Positions 23,090-34,254 of a stretch of 64,000 nucleotides of DNA are shown one piece after another. Location: positions 16,846,001 through 16,910,000 of the forward strand of contig CM065385.1 in the NCBI GenBank assembly GCA_033060915.1. The letters are read 5' to 3'. The first letter of the stretch is position 1, and each line of letters starts with the position of its first letter. The notes beneath the pieces were generated by a model. It was not told the origin of the DNA and searched no databases. It saw nothing but the letters and a program-made list of their open reading frames with translations. The stretch comes from Euryodendron excelsum. Taxonomy: Eukaryota; Streptophyta; Magnoliopsida; Ericales; Pentaphylacaceae. A program made the translations under genes and the position numbers.

Positions 23090-23106
23090 GCTACTTTTTT
23101 TTTTTG
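23090..23106 (-). other. Polypurine tract of the minus-strand Tat element
   Basis: The plus strand reads GCTAC followed by about 12 T, the complement of an A-rich tract ending GTAGC just before the 3' LTR. It matches the position and form of the tract at 51471-51486. Confidence 0.7.
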
Positions 23107-24432
23107 TCTTTGCTTGTTGAAGACAGAAAACGATAAAGAGTCCCATGTTGACCGTGAGGCGGTCGGAGGGACGGACTTTGAAAATCTTTCGACAACAGGG
23201 GTTCGAAAATGGATATTGGGCCCAAAAGGCCTTCGAAAACAAGTTTTGGCCGGAAAAAGGGCGAAGCTGCCCAGAATTTGGAAACTGGCACCACTAGCAA
23301 TGGCGCTTTTGGAAAGTTTAGCTTGGCGCCTTTGCTAGTGGCGCTAGGCTTGGGATTAAAACTAGAAAAATTCGGGTTCGAATACTTGCGGCATTTGAAG
23401 AGTTTTTGAAAAGTTGAGAGTGTTTGTAGGGAAACTGACTTTAACCTTGAAGGAACACTTGCTGGAGACCGCGGGTGATTACCAGAAGGAGACCACGTCA
23501 CCAGAAAAGTCGTCGGAAGAGAAGATTTTGCCGGAGAACTCCAAAAAGTGAGTTTTCAAATTTCTGTTGATTTTGATGTGCAGAATTCCGTTTGAGTCGT
23601 GTGAATAGTGAAAATTAATGTTTTGATATGTTTTGAACATTATGGTGATGTTATTTTTAAATTTTAGTGTTTGTTTGATTGAATTTGAGTGATTTTACGT
23701 AATTATGTGAAGAGGGTTTTCTGCAAGAATTGGAGGTTTGTTCCTGCAGGCTTGGGCATTGGGTTTTCTGGTTAGATTTTTATTCCATGTGCCTTAGAAA
23801 AATGTGTTTAACAACCGCATGAAGTTTTGTGATTTTTTGAAAACTTGGTGAATTTTTTATTTTTGAAAAATAGGAAAATTCTTAGAAAATCAGGAAAATT
23901 GAAAAACTTAAGAAATTGGTGAAATTTTTAGAGTTTAAAATTTTGAAAAATGTAGGAATATTTTAGAAAACATTTGAAATGATTTTGAGGAATTTTAGGA
24001 CATTTTTGAAAACCATTGATTTATTGGAAAAATAAAACATGTGTTTCGAAAATTTTAAAAAATTAAAAAGTGTGCGGGTGCTAATTTCATGTGATTGTAA
24101 CGTTGTGAAGTGCACGGTTTGTGTTTTGTTTTGATGATGTGGGTGTTGTAGGGACTATTTTTAAACAAAAATCTGCTGAAATTTTTAGAAATTAGGGAAA
24201 GAGTTAGAAAAGATTTATAAATAAAATCTTTTTGAAGGAAAAAAAAGAAAACCCTTGAGATTTGATTTGAAGTTGAAAAATAAAAATGTGTAGAAATTTC
24301 GTTTTGACTTATCATTTGAAATCTTTTTATTATTTTTATTGTTTTTTTTTTATTTTGTTTTACTTTATTATGTTATTATTTATCTGCATGTATGGTACAT
24401 TAACACCTCTTACTTTGGCTTGCCTTTTAAGG
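23107..24432 (+). promoter_or_regulatory. 5' leader and intron of the antisense gene
   Basis: This leader runs opposite to pol. It has GC-rich dyads at 23285-23345 like those beside the LTR TATA box, then a non-coding exon ending CTCCAAAAA. A splice donor GTGAGT lies at 23548 and an acceptor (TTTTAAG) at 24431, one base before the ATG region, giving an 884-nt AT-rich intron. The related element at 50140-51021 has the same exon end, donor and position, with an 882-nt intron and a better acceptor (TACCTTTTCAG). Conservation between the two copies supports the model; splicing itself is inferred. Confidence 0.6.
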
Positions 24433-26112
24433 ATGGCAGACGCGATTTTGAGTCAACTGAGAGCTTGGCATGACATTTACCCTCCAGATGAGCAGGATAT
24501 CTTTCACCGATCCTTTGGTTGGGTGGCTTCACTTCTATCAATGTAGCTTATTTCTAGGTTCATGGAGGCAGTGATTCCCTTTTGGCAGCCTGGTTTATCT
24601 CTTTTTCGCTTCGAGGAATGCGAGCTTACCCCTACCCCTCACAAGTATAGGTTTCTTCTTGGTTTCCAAGATGGTTTTGCCGACATTGTAGGACCCCTAT
24701 TTTCAGATGGTTGTATTATAGTGGTCTCATCCCAGCTTGGACTCAGACACGCAGTTCTTTTATCTTCTTCTTTGTCCCAGTTTCCTTACGTCCCAGCAGA
24801 GTTCCTCCTTTCTCACTTTGAGTTTCCCATGGGTATGCGAGCCCACTCAGGTGATTGGCACACTTCCCAGGATTGGCCTGTCTCCCATATGGTTGCGTGG
24901 GCCCTGCTTCTACTGAACTACTTGGTGTTCCCATGAGGAGATGATTTAGTTGACTGTCGACTATGTGCACTGCTGGCCTTGATTCGTAAGGGGCATTCCT
25001 ATGCTCCCATGATTGTAGGAGAAACCTTTGTGAGTCTTACGAGATTCTAGCAGACTATTGACGCTCATTTCTGGGGATACATTGCTCTCTTCTTGCTTTG
25101 GGCAATTGGGCACTTGTTTGTTATTCCTTTATTCCAGCATACATGGTATCCCGAGCTTGACCATATACATTCCCTGGCGAGATCTCAGAGAGTCATAGAA
25201 GATGAGGGGAGGCTTCCACGGACCATTGCGGCCTGGGCTGACTACCTCCGGACCATGAGGTCAGGCATAGTCAGGTGGTATTCAGGACCGGTTGGTAGGT
25301 ATTGCTTGAGAGTTCGAGCTCGACCTTTTGAGAGGGCCTTAGTGCCCCTAGCAGGCCTGCGGGGCATTGCCCCCTTCTTTGGGATTCGGGTTCTGAGACA
25401 GCTTGGCAGGAGTCAGGATATCCCTTATTCGGCATCTGCAGCTGAGTTCACTCTTGTTTTATAGGCATCGATCCCGAGAGCGCTGGTAGAGAGGGTTATG
25501 GATACATGGAGATCTTTACTTCCTCACATAGATGACGACAGTCCATTCTCTATCATGTCCCTTGAGACTAAGACTTATCACTATTGGCTTCAGCGTTATG
25601 TGCTGGGTTGTAGCAGACTTGGGAATTTTCTCATTGAGACAACTCCCGTAGGGTACACCGACTTCTTGACAGCTATGATTGTTTAAGGGCGTCGTCACAA
25701 GCGGCAAAACCGCCAGTTGATACGGATATTGCATAACCGGCTGGGAGTGAGGGACGTTGAGGTAGCTTCTTTGGAGATACAGTTAGCAGTGGCCCGATCA
25801 ACACATGATCGCCCACAGTTGAGTATCTCGAGGGGACTTAGGCAACCACGAGGTGCTCTAGATTGTTCCGCTTCCCCAGAGGATGGTGTGACGGATAGTC
25901 AGTCTTTGCGGGAGGTTGTGGAGTCCCTTACCTGAGAGAGGGATATGCTTCTAGCTAGGTGTGCAGACTATGAGCGAGCCCGACTTGGATCTTCTACAGC
26001 TAATACTTCTTCGTGTGCTCCTCTTATGGTTGGCGAGCCAATTGATGCTTGCCTAGCGGATTCCTCCTCTGATGACAATGGGGAGCGATATATTTTTGCC
26101 CCTCACTCTTAG
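24433..26112 (+). pseudogene. Antisense ORF with a plant-mobile-domain-like protein
   Basis: One forward frame of 559 codons from ATG at 24433 to TAG at 26110. It is broken only by six nonsense codons (24544, 24934, 25048, 25462, 25684, 25933), with no frameshift. The protein starts MADAILSQLR. It has 'FRFEECELTPTPHKYRFLLG', 'SHMVAWALLLLNYLVFP' and 'LCALLALIRKGHSYAPMIVG' segments, then a long region with 'YPELDHIHSLARSQRV', a heptad-like stretch near 25720-25800, and a Ser/Asp-rich tail. The layout recalls plant mobile domain proteins (aminotransferase-like PMD or DUF7745 group), which Tat-lineage elements are known to carry as extra ORFs, but I recognise it only by style. It lies between integrase and 3' LTR and opposes pol. 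Confidence 0.65.
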
Positions 26113-27400
26113 ATTTATTGATTCCTGCATTTGTAGAAAAACATACTTTGTTTAGTATTATACCCCTTTTTGTCTTATGAACTCACGGACTCCCGTACTT
26201 TTGTTATGACTTTCCTGCATGGTTAGTATAGCAACAAACTTGAGGAAAGTTGAATGAAAGTCGCAGCTTAATAAAAAATAACTCCCTTTTGTTTGATACT
26301 CTGACTAACTGATTGTCTCGCGAAAGGAACCCCTGCTTCCTTTAACCTTAACTGTGCTAAGCCGGAGAATGCCTTTTGAGATGCCTTCTGACTTTCACAC
26401 TATTGCTTTCATACATATAACTTCTAGGGAATGCTATAGCTTGGGTTGTTTCTTACATCTAATTCTCTTCACCCCCCCCCCTCCCCCTCCCCGGCCCCTT
26501 TTTTTTTCTTTTTCTTTTCGCTATTTTTACTACTGGTGCCCATTAGGGTTTTCACCAATCCCAGCTCTGTCATTTTTGCATCAAGGCACCTTTGCAGGTT
26601 TTCACTAGGGTTGACAGTTTTGTATCTTTCCACATCCCTACTTTCTACCTACAGCGCCCTTTCGAATTTTCACCACATCCATGGGAATGCGCTTATTTTC
26701 TCTCTTCTTTCTCTCTCTTTCCTTAGCTTGGTCTCTAGTTTCTGTTGAGAAGCTCCTAAATACTACTTAGGCCATCCTCCAGCTGATAGCATATTTCAGT
26801 AAGCTCCTTTGGACTAATAAATTTAGCTTTGATCTGAGAGGACTTTTAGGGTTTGTGATGTGGGTTTTTTTTTTTTACTTTTGAAAAACAAGGAAAAGGC
26901 TCAAACCTATCATTTTACTAGTGATCACCGTCAATGATTTTTGGTCTAATAGCACTTTTTCTGTGTATTCTTATCTTTCTTTGGGCATCTCATCACCCTC
27001 TTCTTTTTTTTTTTTTTTTTTTTGAATTAACCACGTTATCAACAATGTTTGTGCGGACTTAAGGTAATACTCCAAGGATTTTTTTTTTTTTTTTTGACAC
27101 ATATCTCCAGTGCTTCTAATTTGACCTAGTGTGATCACTTTGTTAGGGAATGTTCCTGAAGGAAAGTAACCGGCTCTAAGGGTTTGACAACGGTTATATG
27201 TATTTTATTTGTATAGGAAATGAAACGAGGGCCTCTTGTCATCTCAGAATTAAATTGTGTAGTCCATAGAGCTTTACCACTAAAGCACTACCTTATTGAT
27301 TAGTGGAGAATGAGGGGAGTATATTTTATTGTTTCTGTACAGAAACCAAAGGTCTAAATTTGGGAATCATATGTAGTAGTGTTTGACAGCATCTAAATTC
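26113..27400. other. Spacer between antisense ORF and integrase
   Basis: No supportable gene. It holds a C-rich run at about 26473-26495, T runs at about 27005-27023 and 27080-27097, and AT-rich text typical of the 3' part of Tat elements. Transcripts of the sense pol and of the antisense ORF would converge here. Confidence 0.5.
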
Positions 27401-28820
27401 AACGGACTAGGGAATTCTTGACCATCCATTTCCTCCAAAACGAGAGCTCCTCCAGACAGGACCTTTTTTTTTATTTTTTTATCACGAATGGTCCTTCATA
27501 GTTTGGTGCAAATTTTTCCTGCGCTGCCTCCTGATGGGGGAACACCTTTTTGAGCACCAAATCTCTTGGTTGGAATGATCGAGGTCATACCATCTTATCA
27601 AACGCCCTGGCCATTCGTCTTCAGTAGCATTGAGTGTGATAAACCGCGGCTAGCCGCTTCTCATCGAGCAGGCAGAGTTAGGCATACCGGTCTTTGATCC
27701 ATTCTGCTTCATCCAGTTTGGTTTCTATTAAGATCTTTAGCGAAGAAATCTCAATCTCAACGGGGATGACTGCCTCGGTGCCGTAGATTAGCTCGAAGGG
27801 GGTGCTTCCGGTGGAGACCCTTATAGTAGTTCGGTAAGCCATAAATGCAAAAGGAAGTTTCTCATGCCAATCTCTGTAGTTGTCAATCATCTTTCAGAGT
27901 ATTCTCTTAATGTTCTTGTTGGCTACTTCCACTGCTCCGTTCATTTGAGGTCGGTAGGTGACCGAATTCTGGTGCGTAATGTGAAATGTTTGGCACAGCT
28001 TTGATATCAACTCATTATTCAGATTGGAAGCGTTGTCAGTAATGAGTGACTCGGGAATCCCGTACAGGCAAATGATATAATTTTTTATGAACCTTTCCAC
28101 GACCTTCTTAATAACGTGAACATAGGAGACGGCTTCCACCCATTTAGTGAAATAATCAATGGCGACAAGGATGAAGTGGTGGCTGTTGGAGGCTTTGGGA
28201 GTGATAGGGCCAGTCATATCTATCCCCCACATTGAAAAAGGCCACGGGACTAACATGGAATGGAGCTCAGTAGGCGGTGCTTTAATCTTATCCCCATGTA
28301 TCTGGCCCTTGTGACATCGAAGAACGTATCTAATACAATCTGACTCCATGGTTGACCAGTAATACCCTGTTCGAAGAATTTTTTTTGCAAGTGTGTGGCC
28401 ATTCATGTGGGGACCGCAAACTCCCCTGTGCACTTTCTCCATGATAATCTTGGCTTCGATGGCATTAACGCATCTTAGAGGTCCAAACCATGATCTCCTG
28501 AAAAGCTCATTTCTAGCCATGAAATAATGTCTTGCCAAAGGACAAATGGTCTTCCTATCCCGTTGTGATGCTTCATCGGGGAATGTCCTGAGTTGGATAT
28601 ACCTCTGGATGTCATAGAACCATGGTTGCTCGTCGGGCTCAACGGTTGTGTGCAGGCAATAAGAAGGGATATCCCTATTAAAAATCTGTAGAGGGGGTAT
28701 CTTGATGCCCTTGTCGACCTTGATTGTTACAGTTAATGTAGCTAAGACATCAGCTAAACTATTCTCTGCTTGGGGCGCATGATGAAAATCCACGCTTCTA
28801 AATAGTTGACACAAATCTTT
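27401..28820 (-). pseudogene. Tat-lineage integrase
   Basis: Minus strand. An HHCC zinc finger (His in 'HRGVCGPHMNGH' near 28420, Cys pair in 'CIRYVLRC' near 28320) is followed by the catalytic core: Asp in 'WGIDMTGP' (about 28220), Asp in 'LITDNASNLNN' (about 28035) and Glu in 'NGAVEVANKN' (about 27935). All three acidic residues are kept. The C-terminal module with 'KFAPNYEGPFV' lies near 27485-27520. Stops at 27891 and within the C-terminus, and a shift relative to the RNase H frame, make it non-functional. It would insert the element cDNA, making 5-bp target duplications, as seen for this family here. Confidence 0.9.
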
Positions 28821-29460
28821 GACCTATTGATTATACGGGGAGAATTTGGTATATGTCCTTGGATTATTGAATAACCAAATCTAAATCGCCGAAAACAACC
28901 AGTACGTCAATTTTCATTTCTAATGCCAGCCTTAGTCCCAGGATGCAAGCCTTATATTCGGCGATGTTGTTGGTGCATGGTTTGAGTTATAGCTTAACCA
29001 TAATAGGATAGTGACTGCCTGTTCTTGATACTACTACTGCCCCAATGCCAGCTCCCTTTTTGTTAGCAGCCCCATCGAAATACATATTCCATCCAGCCCC
29101 AACTTGCTCTTTAGATGTGTCGTCAACGCATAGTACATTTTCATTGGGAAATTGGGGTTCCATGGATTCATAATCATCAATAGGGTTCTCAGCCAGATAA
29201 TCAGCTATCACCTGCCTCTTGACTACTTTAGGGGTAGTGAACACGATGTCGAATTCTGACAGAATCATGTGCCATCGGGCAATTCTGCCGGACTGGGTTG
29301 GTTTCTCAAATATATACTTGAGGAGATCCATCTGAGAGATAATGAAGGTGGTATGATAGAGCATGTAATGCCAAAACTTGTGAGCTGCCCAAGCTAACGC
29401 GCAGCAGGTTTTCTCGAGATCCGAATACTTTGTCTCATATGGCAGAAATTTCTTACTGAT
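28821..29460 (-). pseudogene. RNase H tail and archaeal-type second RNase H
   Basis: The part near 29460-29200 is the end of the ordinary Ty3/gypsy RNase H with its 'RIARWHMILSEFDI' ending. After a linker comes a second domain starting 'WNMYFDGAANKKGAGIGAV' at about 29100-29041. Its acidic residues are kept: Asp in YFDGA, Glu in 'NNIAEYKA' and Asp in 'VFGDLDLV'. A second RNase H between the first and integrase is the diagnostic feature of the Tat lineage. Stops at about 28985 and 28870 break the frame. Confidence 0.85.
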
Positions 29461-30507
29461 CTAGTAAATGGCTTGTTCTTTTCTTCCCGTTTCATCATGT
29501 TGTCCCAAAACACACCCCATGGAAGTATCTAACACTAACATGTACATCAACAAAGGACACCCCAGGGTTGGTGCCACCAGGATAGGTGGATTCCGTAGGT
29601 ATCCTTTGATTTTCTCAAAAACTATTTGACAGTTATCATCCCACTCTTTCGGTACATCTTTCTTAAGGAGCTTGGAAATAGGTTCGCACAAATGGGTCAT
29701 TTGGGCTATAAATCTGCTGATAAAGTTTAACTTTCCCAAAAAGGACCGGACCTCCTTTTCCCCCTTCGGTACTGGCATTTCCACAATGGACTTAACTTTG
29801 GCAGGATCTACTTCTATCCCCTTTTCATTGACTATAAACCCCAGCAACTTCCTTGAAGATACTCCAAAGGTGCACTTGGCAGGATTTAGCTTAAACTAAC
29901 ACTTACGAAGATGATCAAACACCTTTTGTAGGTTGAACAGGTGGTCTTTCTGCTATTTGGACTTGATGATCATGTCATCCACATAGATTTCTACTTCATG
30001 ATGCATCATATCATGAAATTAAGTTACCATGGCCTTTTGGTAAGTTGCCCCTGCGTTGTGAAGTCTGAATGACATGACTTTATAACAATACACTCCCCAG
30101 GGGGTGATGAAAGTAGTCTTCTCTCGATCCTCTTCAGCTAGCTTGATATGATTGTAACCCAGAAAACCATCCATGAGAGAAAACATTTCATGACCAGCCG
30201 TGTTGTCAACAAGCAAGTCTATACGTGGGAGAGGAAAGTCTTCCTTTGGACTGGTCTTGTTGAGGTCCCGAAAGTCAATACACATCCGCACCTTGCCGTC
30301 TTTCTTGGGTACCGGAACAATAGTAGCCAGCCATTGGGGATACTCTACTACTTGCAGGCATCCTGCCTAGAACTATTTAATTACTTCCTCCTTGATCTTC
30401 AGGCTCCATTCAGGCTTCAATCTTCTCAATTTTTGCTTAAAGGGTTTCATTTGCAGGTCTAAGGGTAATCTATGCTCCATAATGGATTCATCCAACTCGG
30501 GCATGTC
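29461..30507 (-). pseudogene. Reverse transcriptase and start of RNase H
   Basis: The minus strand encodes a Ty3/gypsy RT. 'VRMCIDFRDLNKTSPKE' lies near 30285 and 'FSLMDGFLGYNHIKL' near 30165. The catalytic motif 'YVDDM' is at 29971-29986, and 'LGFIVNEKGIEVDPAKV' near 29840 begins the connection to RNase H. Frames are interrupted at about 30506, 30385-30370, 30018, 29958, 29900 and 29461, mostly single stop codons. The catalytic residues survive. Confidence 0.9.
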
Positions 30508-32242
30508 TTAATAGGACCAAGCAAAAATATCCAGGTATGCCCGCAATAATTCCAATAGTTCTTTGCGCTGCCATTGATCCATGCCTGTACCGATTCTAAG
30601 CTCTTTTGGATCCCCTTCATTCCCCAAATTAACAGTTTCTGTTTCCTCAATGTTTGGGGTGTTACGGTTCTCATGTCTTTCTATTTGTTCCCAAATTTTC
30701 TCTGGCACCTCCTCTGAATAATTTACATCTTCTGTAACTCCCAGTTGTTGGTAGTCAAACTCGGTGTTAAATTCATCATTTGTCAGGATTGGCATTCTCT
30801 AGTTTAGCTGAGTTTAGCGTCGGATGCAAGGGTCCCTGACATGGAAAATAGGGTGTAATGAATCAAACAACAAGGAGTATTTTTCCATTAATAATTTAAT
30901 TTGAAAAGTTAAGACAAGTAAATTAAAAGGACAAAGTTTGTTTATTGCAAATCAGCTGCTTCGGGATCTCGCTCTAGTGAGCTTTGTACCAAAACTTGCG
31001 AGCACGAATGATGTCTTTGCTGGCCGAGTTATGCAAATTTTCGCCTGGCAGCATCGCTCGAATGGATCCACCTTGAGTTATTCTAGTGTCAGTTGTCATG
31101 ACGGGTGCTTCTTCTTGGACTTTTCTCTTCTTCTTATTTAATGTAGACATTCCTTTCCCCATGTCCAACTTCTTGAATCGATCTGAGAGTTCCATGAAAG
31201 CTTTCCTATCAGCCCTCTTCTTCCGCGCTGCTTCTATTTTCTCCTTTCTCGTGGGTTCATACCCTAGCCCAAAGGTGGGTTTAGTCGACAATATTTCTAC
31301 GACCTCAGGCCTTCCTTGTAAGCATCTCCCTAAGCCTTTCCCCAGATGAAAACCATTAGCTTTAAAGTAACGCACTATCATCTGAGAGTTTCGGGAATAT
31401 TTCGGCTCCACTTGATTTTCTTTCTGCACAACAGTGATATATTCGAACAACTGAAAGCAAGAGGGAAGTTCAATGTCAAATGCAATGACATTAGCTTTGT
31501 ATACAACAAATTCTTTTCCAGCAAAAATAGAGATTATCTTGGAGCCCACGATGAACTTGACTTTCTGATGAAGGCTAGAAGGAACTGCACCCGCCGAATG
31601 AATCCGGGGCCATCCTAACAGCAAATTGTAGACAACCGGAATATGCAAGACCTGAAACTTAATTGTGAAGGTTACTGGTCCTATCTCAACAAGCATTTCA
31701 ATTTCCCCTATAGCTTCCCTCTAAGAACCATCAAAGGCATGAATGATCATACCACTATTTTTCAAGTAAGTTTGGTCCATTCCAAGCATTTCTAGGGTAG
31801 AATACAGGCACACATTCAAAGCCGACCCATTATCTATCAATACTTTGGCTACCATTTTTTCTCTTGTTCTTATAGCGATATGCAAAGCCCGGGTGTAGCC
31901 TGCTCCGTCAGCAGGAATCTCGTCATCGGAGAAGGTGATGATGTTTGGAGCCATGATAAGGCTCGCCATGTTATGTAGGTTATCTGGCGTGAAACTCTCA
32001 GGCACATGAGCATCCTCAAGGATCTTCATGAAAGCATCCCAGTGCACTTCAGAAATGACCAACAAACCCAACATCGAAATATAGGCTGGGGCTTTTCTTA
32101 GTTGTTCCATGATGTCATACTCAACCTTTCCTAAAGCTTTGGTGAATTCCGTCATCTCTTGATCTGTCAGTTGGTTGGGGCATTCTCTCTCCTTATCCTT
32201 CCTTTTTTTTTTCTTTCCACTTCCGCAGAGGTGTAGAGTCAC
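30508..32242 (-). pseudogene. Protease, G-patch-like region and linker to RT
   Basis: The aspartic protease active-site text is 'LIDNGSALNV' at about 31816-31845, with Asn where the usual motif has Thr or Ser (D-T/S-G). Downstream 'FTIKFQVLHIPVVYNLLLGW' completes the fold. A glycine-rich 'NGFHLGKGLGRCLQG' segment (about 31330) recalls a G-patch, followed by a highly basic linker. A 180-nt AT-rich gap (30796-30973) separates this frame from the next, 'MPILTNDEFNTEF' to 'DIFAWSY', just before RT. Frame changes at 32240 and in the gap. Confidence 0.8.
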
Positions 32243-32818
32243 CCTGACCGAGTTATCCCTCCTATTTCTGTTACAAGCTCTCCAGTGCCCCTATCAGGTG
32301 GGTAGTTCCATGGGACACTATGAAGACTGAGTATTGGTGGTTGGGTTACAATGGGAAGAGTTACCCTTGGGTTTATGGGCAAAGGGATTACCATAGGTGA
32401 AGGGTTGGTGAGGATGGGTAAGGTGATGGGCACAATTGGTTTCTTTGGCAAGACTAAGGGTAGCTTAGGGTGTATAACTCCTTGGATATTGGTTTGAGGT
32501 TTAGGCTTAGCCACAACGACCCTAGGTTCAGGTTCAAACAATGAAGTAAGGACAAGGTGATAATGAGGGGGGTTAGGTGGGGTTTCTATGGTTAGGTTCA
32601 TGTTGGTTTGGTGAGATTGCATGGTTAGGAAGGAGTGGTCTTGGTTTTCGAGTTCTTTTAGGGTATAAGTTGTCCCTTCTGGAGTTACAACAAGTGGGTT
32701 GTGCAAGGTGCCTCTACTAACATTCCTGCTTTCTAATGGTATGTTCTCCTGAAGCTTGTGAACCATGGCCTTCACTATCACGGAATATATTGGACTAGTA
32801 TTCATTTCCCTTGCCTAT
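32239..32818 (-). pseudogene. C-terminal part of gag (truncated)
   Basis: Open from about 32805. It begins 'NTSPIYSVIVKAMVHKLQEN', has a long Pro/Ile/Val-rich stretch and ends 'VPWNYPPD' and 'ITEIGGITRSG'-like text, the usual end of Tat gag-pro linkers. The core gag domain seen at 44943-45455 in the plus-strand copy is missing, so gag was internally deleted. The frame then shifts into protease. Confidence 0.65.
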
Positions 32819-34233
32819 AACAATAAGGACAACAGTTGCAAGTTAGAGTTCGGTTCTTGGAGAGTTCTATGCAAATGCTCTAGGGTGCCCTCTTTAGGAG
32901 GGAAACTAAACATGGTGAATTGGCTCACTTTTAGAGATAGGGGATTTGCCCCTGTATATAGATATCTTACCGTTAGCTGGGAACCTTTCCTTCGTTCATG
33001 CATTTATTCACTCACTCATTCGCAAAAAATAAAGAAATACATTTAACTTCGAGTTTAATATATAAAAGAATTGAAATACATTTTAACAAGGGGAGAGGGA
33101 ACATATTCCTTCGGGGGTTCTACCTATCTAATTTTACAAAGAAAACCCTAAACTACTCTTGAGTCTTCGGATTCGTCTTCATTGGATTTGATGTCGAAGA
33201 GGTCACTGAGAGACCTTGTTGATCGATTGCCCCTTGTCTTCTTGACAATCCTATCTTCATGAGCATAGAGGGATTGTGGCCCCCCTCATGGAATGAGTTG
33301 ATGTGCATGCCATAAGTCCTTAGGGTTACATGGGAACCCTTAGGGTTTAGGCAGGTTTAATGCAAGGGAGAGTAATCTTGGTGTCACTCTCTTTGGGTTG
33401 ATCATATACATAAGAATCTAGTGACTTGAGTTACTTGGAACTCTTGTCTCGACATGAATACGGGATGCATGAAAATGGATGCATAGAGTATAAGGAAAGA
33501 GAGTACAGTTGAAGTACATATGTATGTCTGAGCAGTTAGACAGTCATTATAACAGTAGGAATACAGTCATTATAACAACAGGAATAGACAGGTATAAATG
33601 AAAATAAGAGCAGTCACTCATTCCTCCATGGTTTTGGAAAACGGTGCATGTGTCTTAAATCCGATAGAGGTTCAGCTATGCATGGTGTCTATATGAGCAT
33701 GAGGTTTTAGGTTGAGTAATGCGTCCTAAAAAGGCTCGGTCCTCGGATCTTCGAACCTAGGCCCACTCCCCGAGGTGGTGCCATGATCGGTTGGTGATCT
33801 AAGCGGGGGAACCATCAAGAGGCCGTAGACAAAGAAACTAACACAGTATCTTGCCCACAACTAATATACCGTTCCCCCTTTCTAACTAGAAGGATCATAT
33901 CAGGGTAAAAATGCAAATATACAGAATGCAGGTGCATATGCAGTGTGTGTGTGATTTTTGAAAGCAGAGGAAAGGGCCCAACAACTCTCATCCATCCTAT
34001 TCATCACATTTATGCATAAAAATTAAACAAAAAGCGCACCTACAAAACAAAGATGCAAGAGTTAGTATGTGAATGGCAAACTTAATACAAGATAATATGA
34101 ATGCATGCTTTTTGACAACAATTTTGAAAATTTGATTTTGAAAATTTAAAGTGAATAGGATTGAACAAGTTAATTGAAGACTCTACATGGGTGAAGGGTA
34201 AAGAGACATGACTACGGCCTAATCCTCTAAGCG
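32819..34233 (-). other. Leader of the minus-strand Tat element
   Basis: About 1.4 kb between PBS and the gag remnant. It is collinear with 43066-44260 of the plus-strand copy: for example 'gcgtcctaaaaaggctcgg' near 33720 and its complement near 43345, and the 'acacacactgca' stretch near 33945. Apart from a possible short start around 33003-32820 there is no supportable ORF. It probably holds the packaging signal; that is inference. Confidence 0.6.
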
Positions 34234-34252
34234 TCTCCAAGTGGAGTCGCCA
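34234..34252 (-). other. Primer binding site
   Basis: On the minus strand TGGCGACTCCACTTGGAGA starts two bases after the end of the 5' LTR (34255). It begins with TGG, complementary to the CCA end of a tRNA, and resembles the 'TGGCGACTCCGCTGGGGA' site common in plant Ty3/gypsy elements. The tRNA is not identified with certainty. Confidence 0.7.
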
Positions 34253-34254
34253 GC

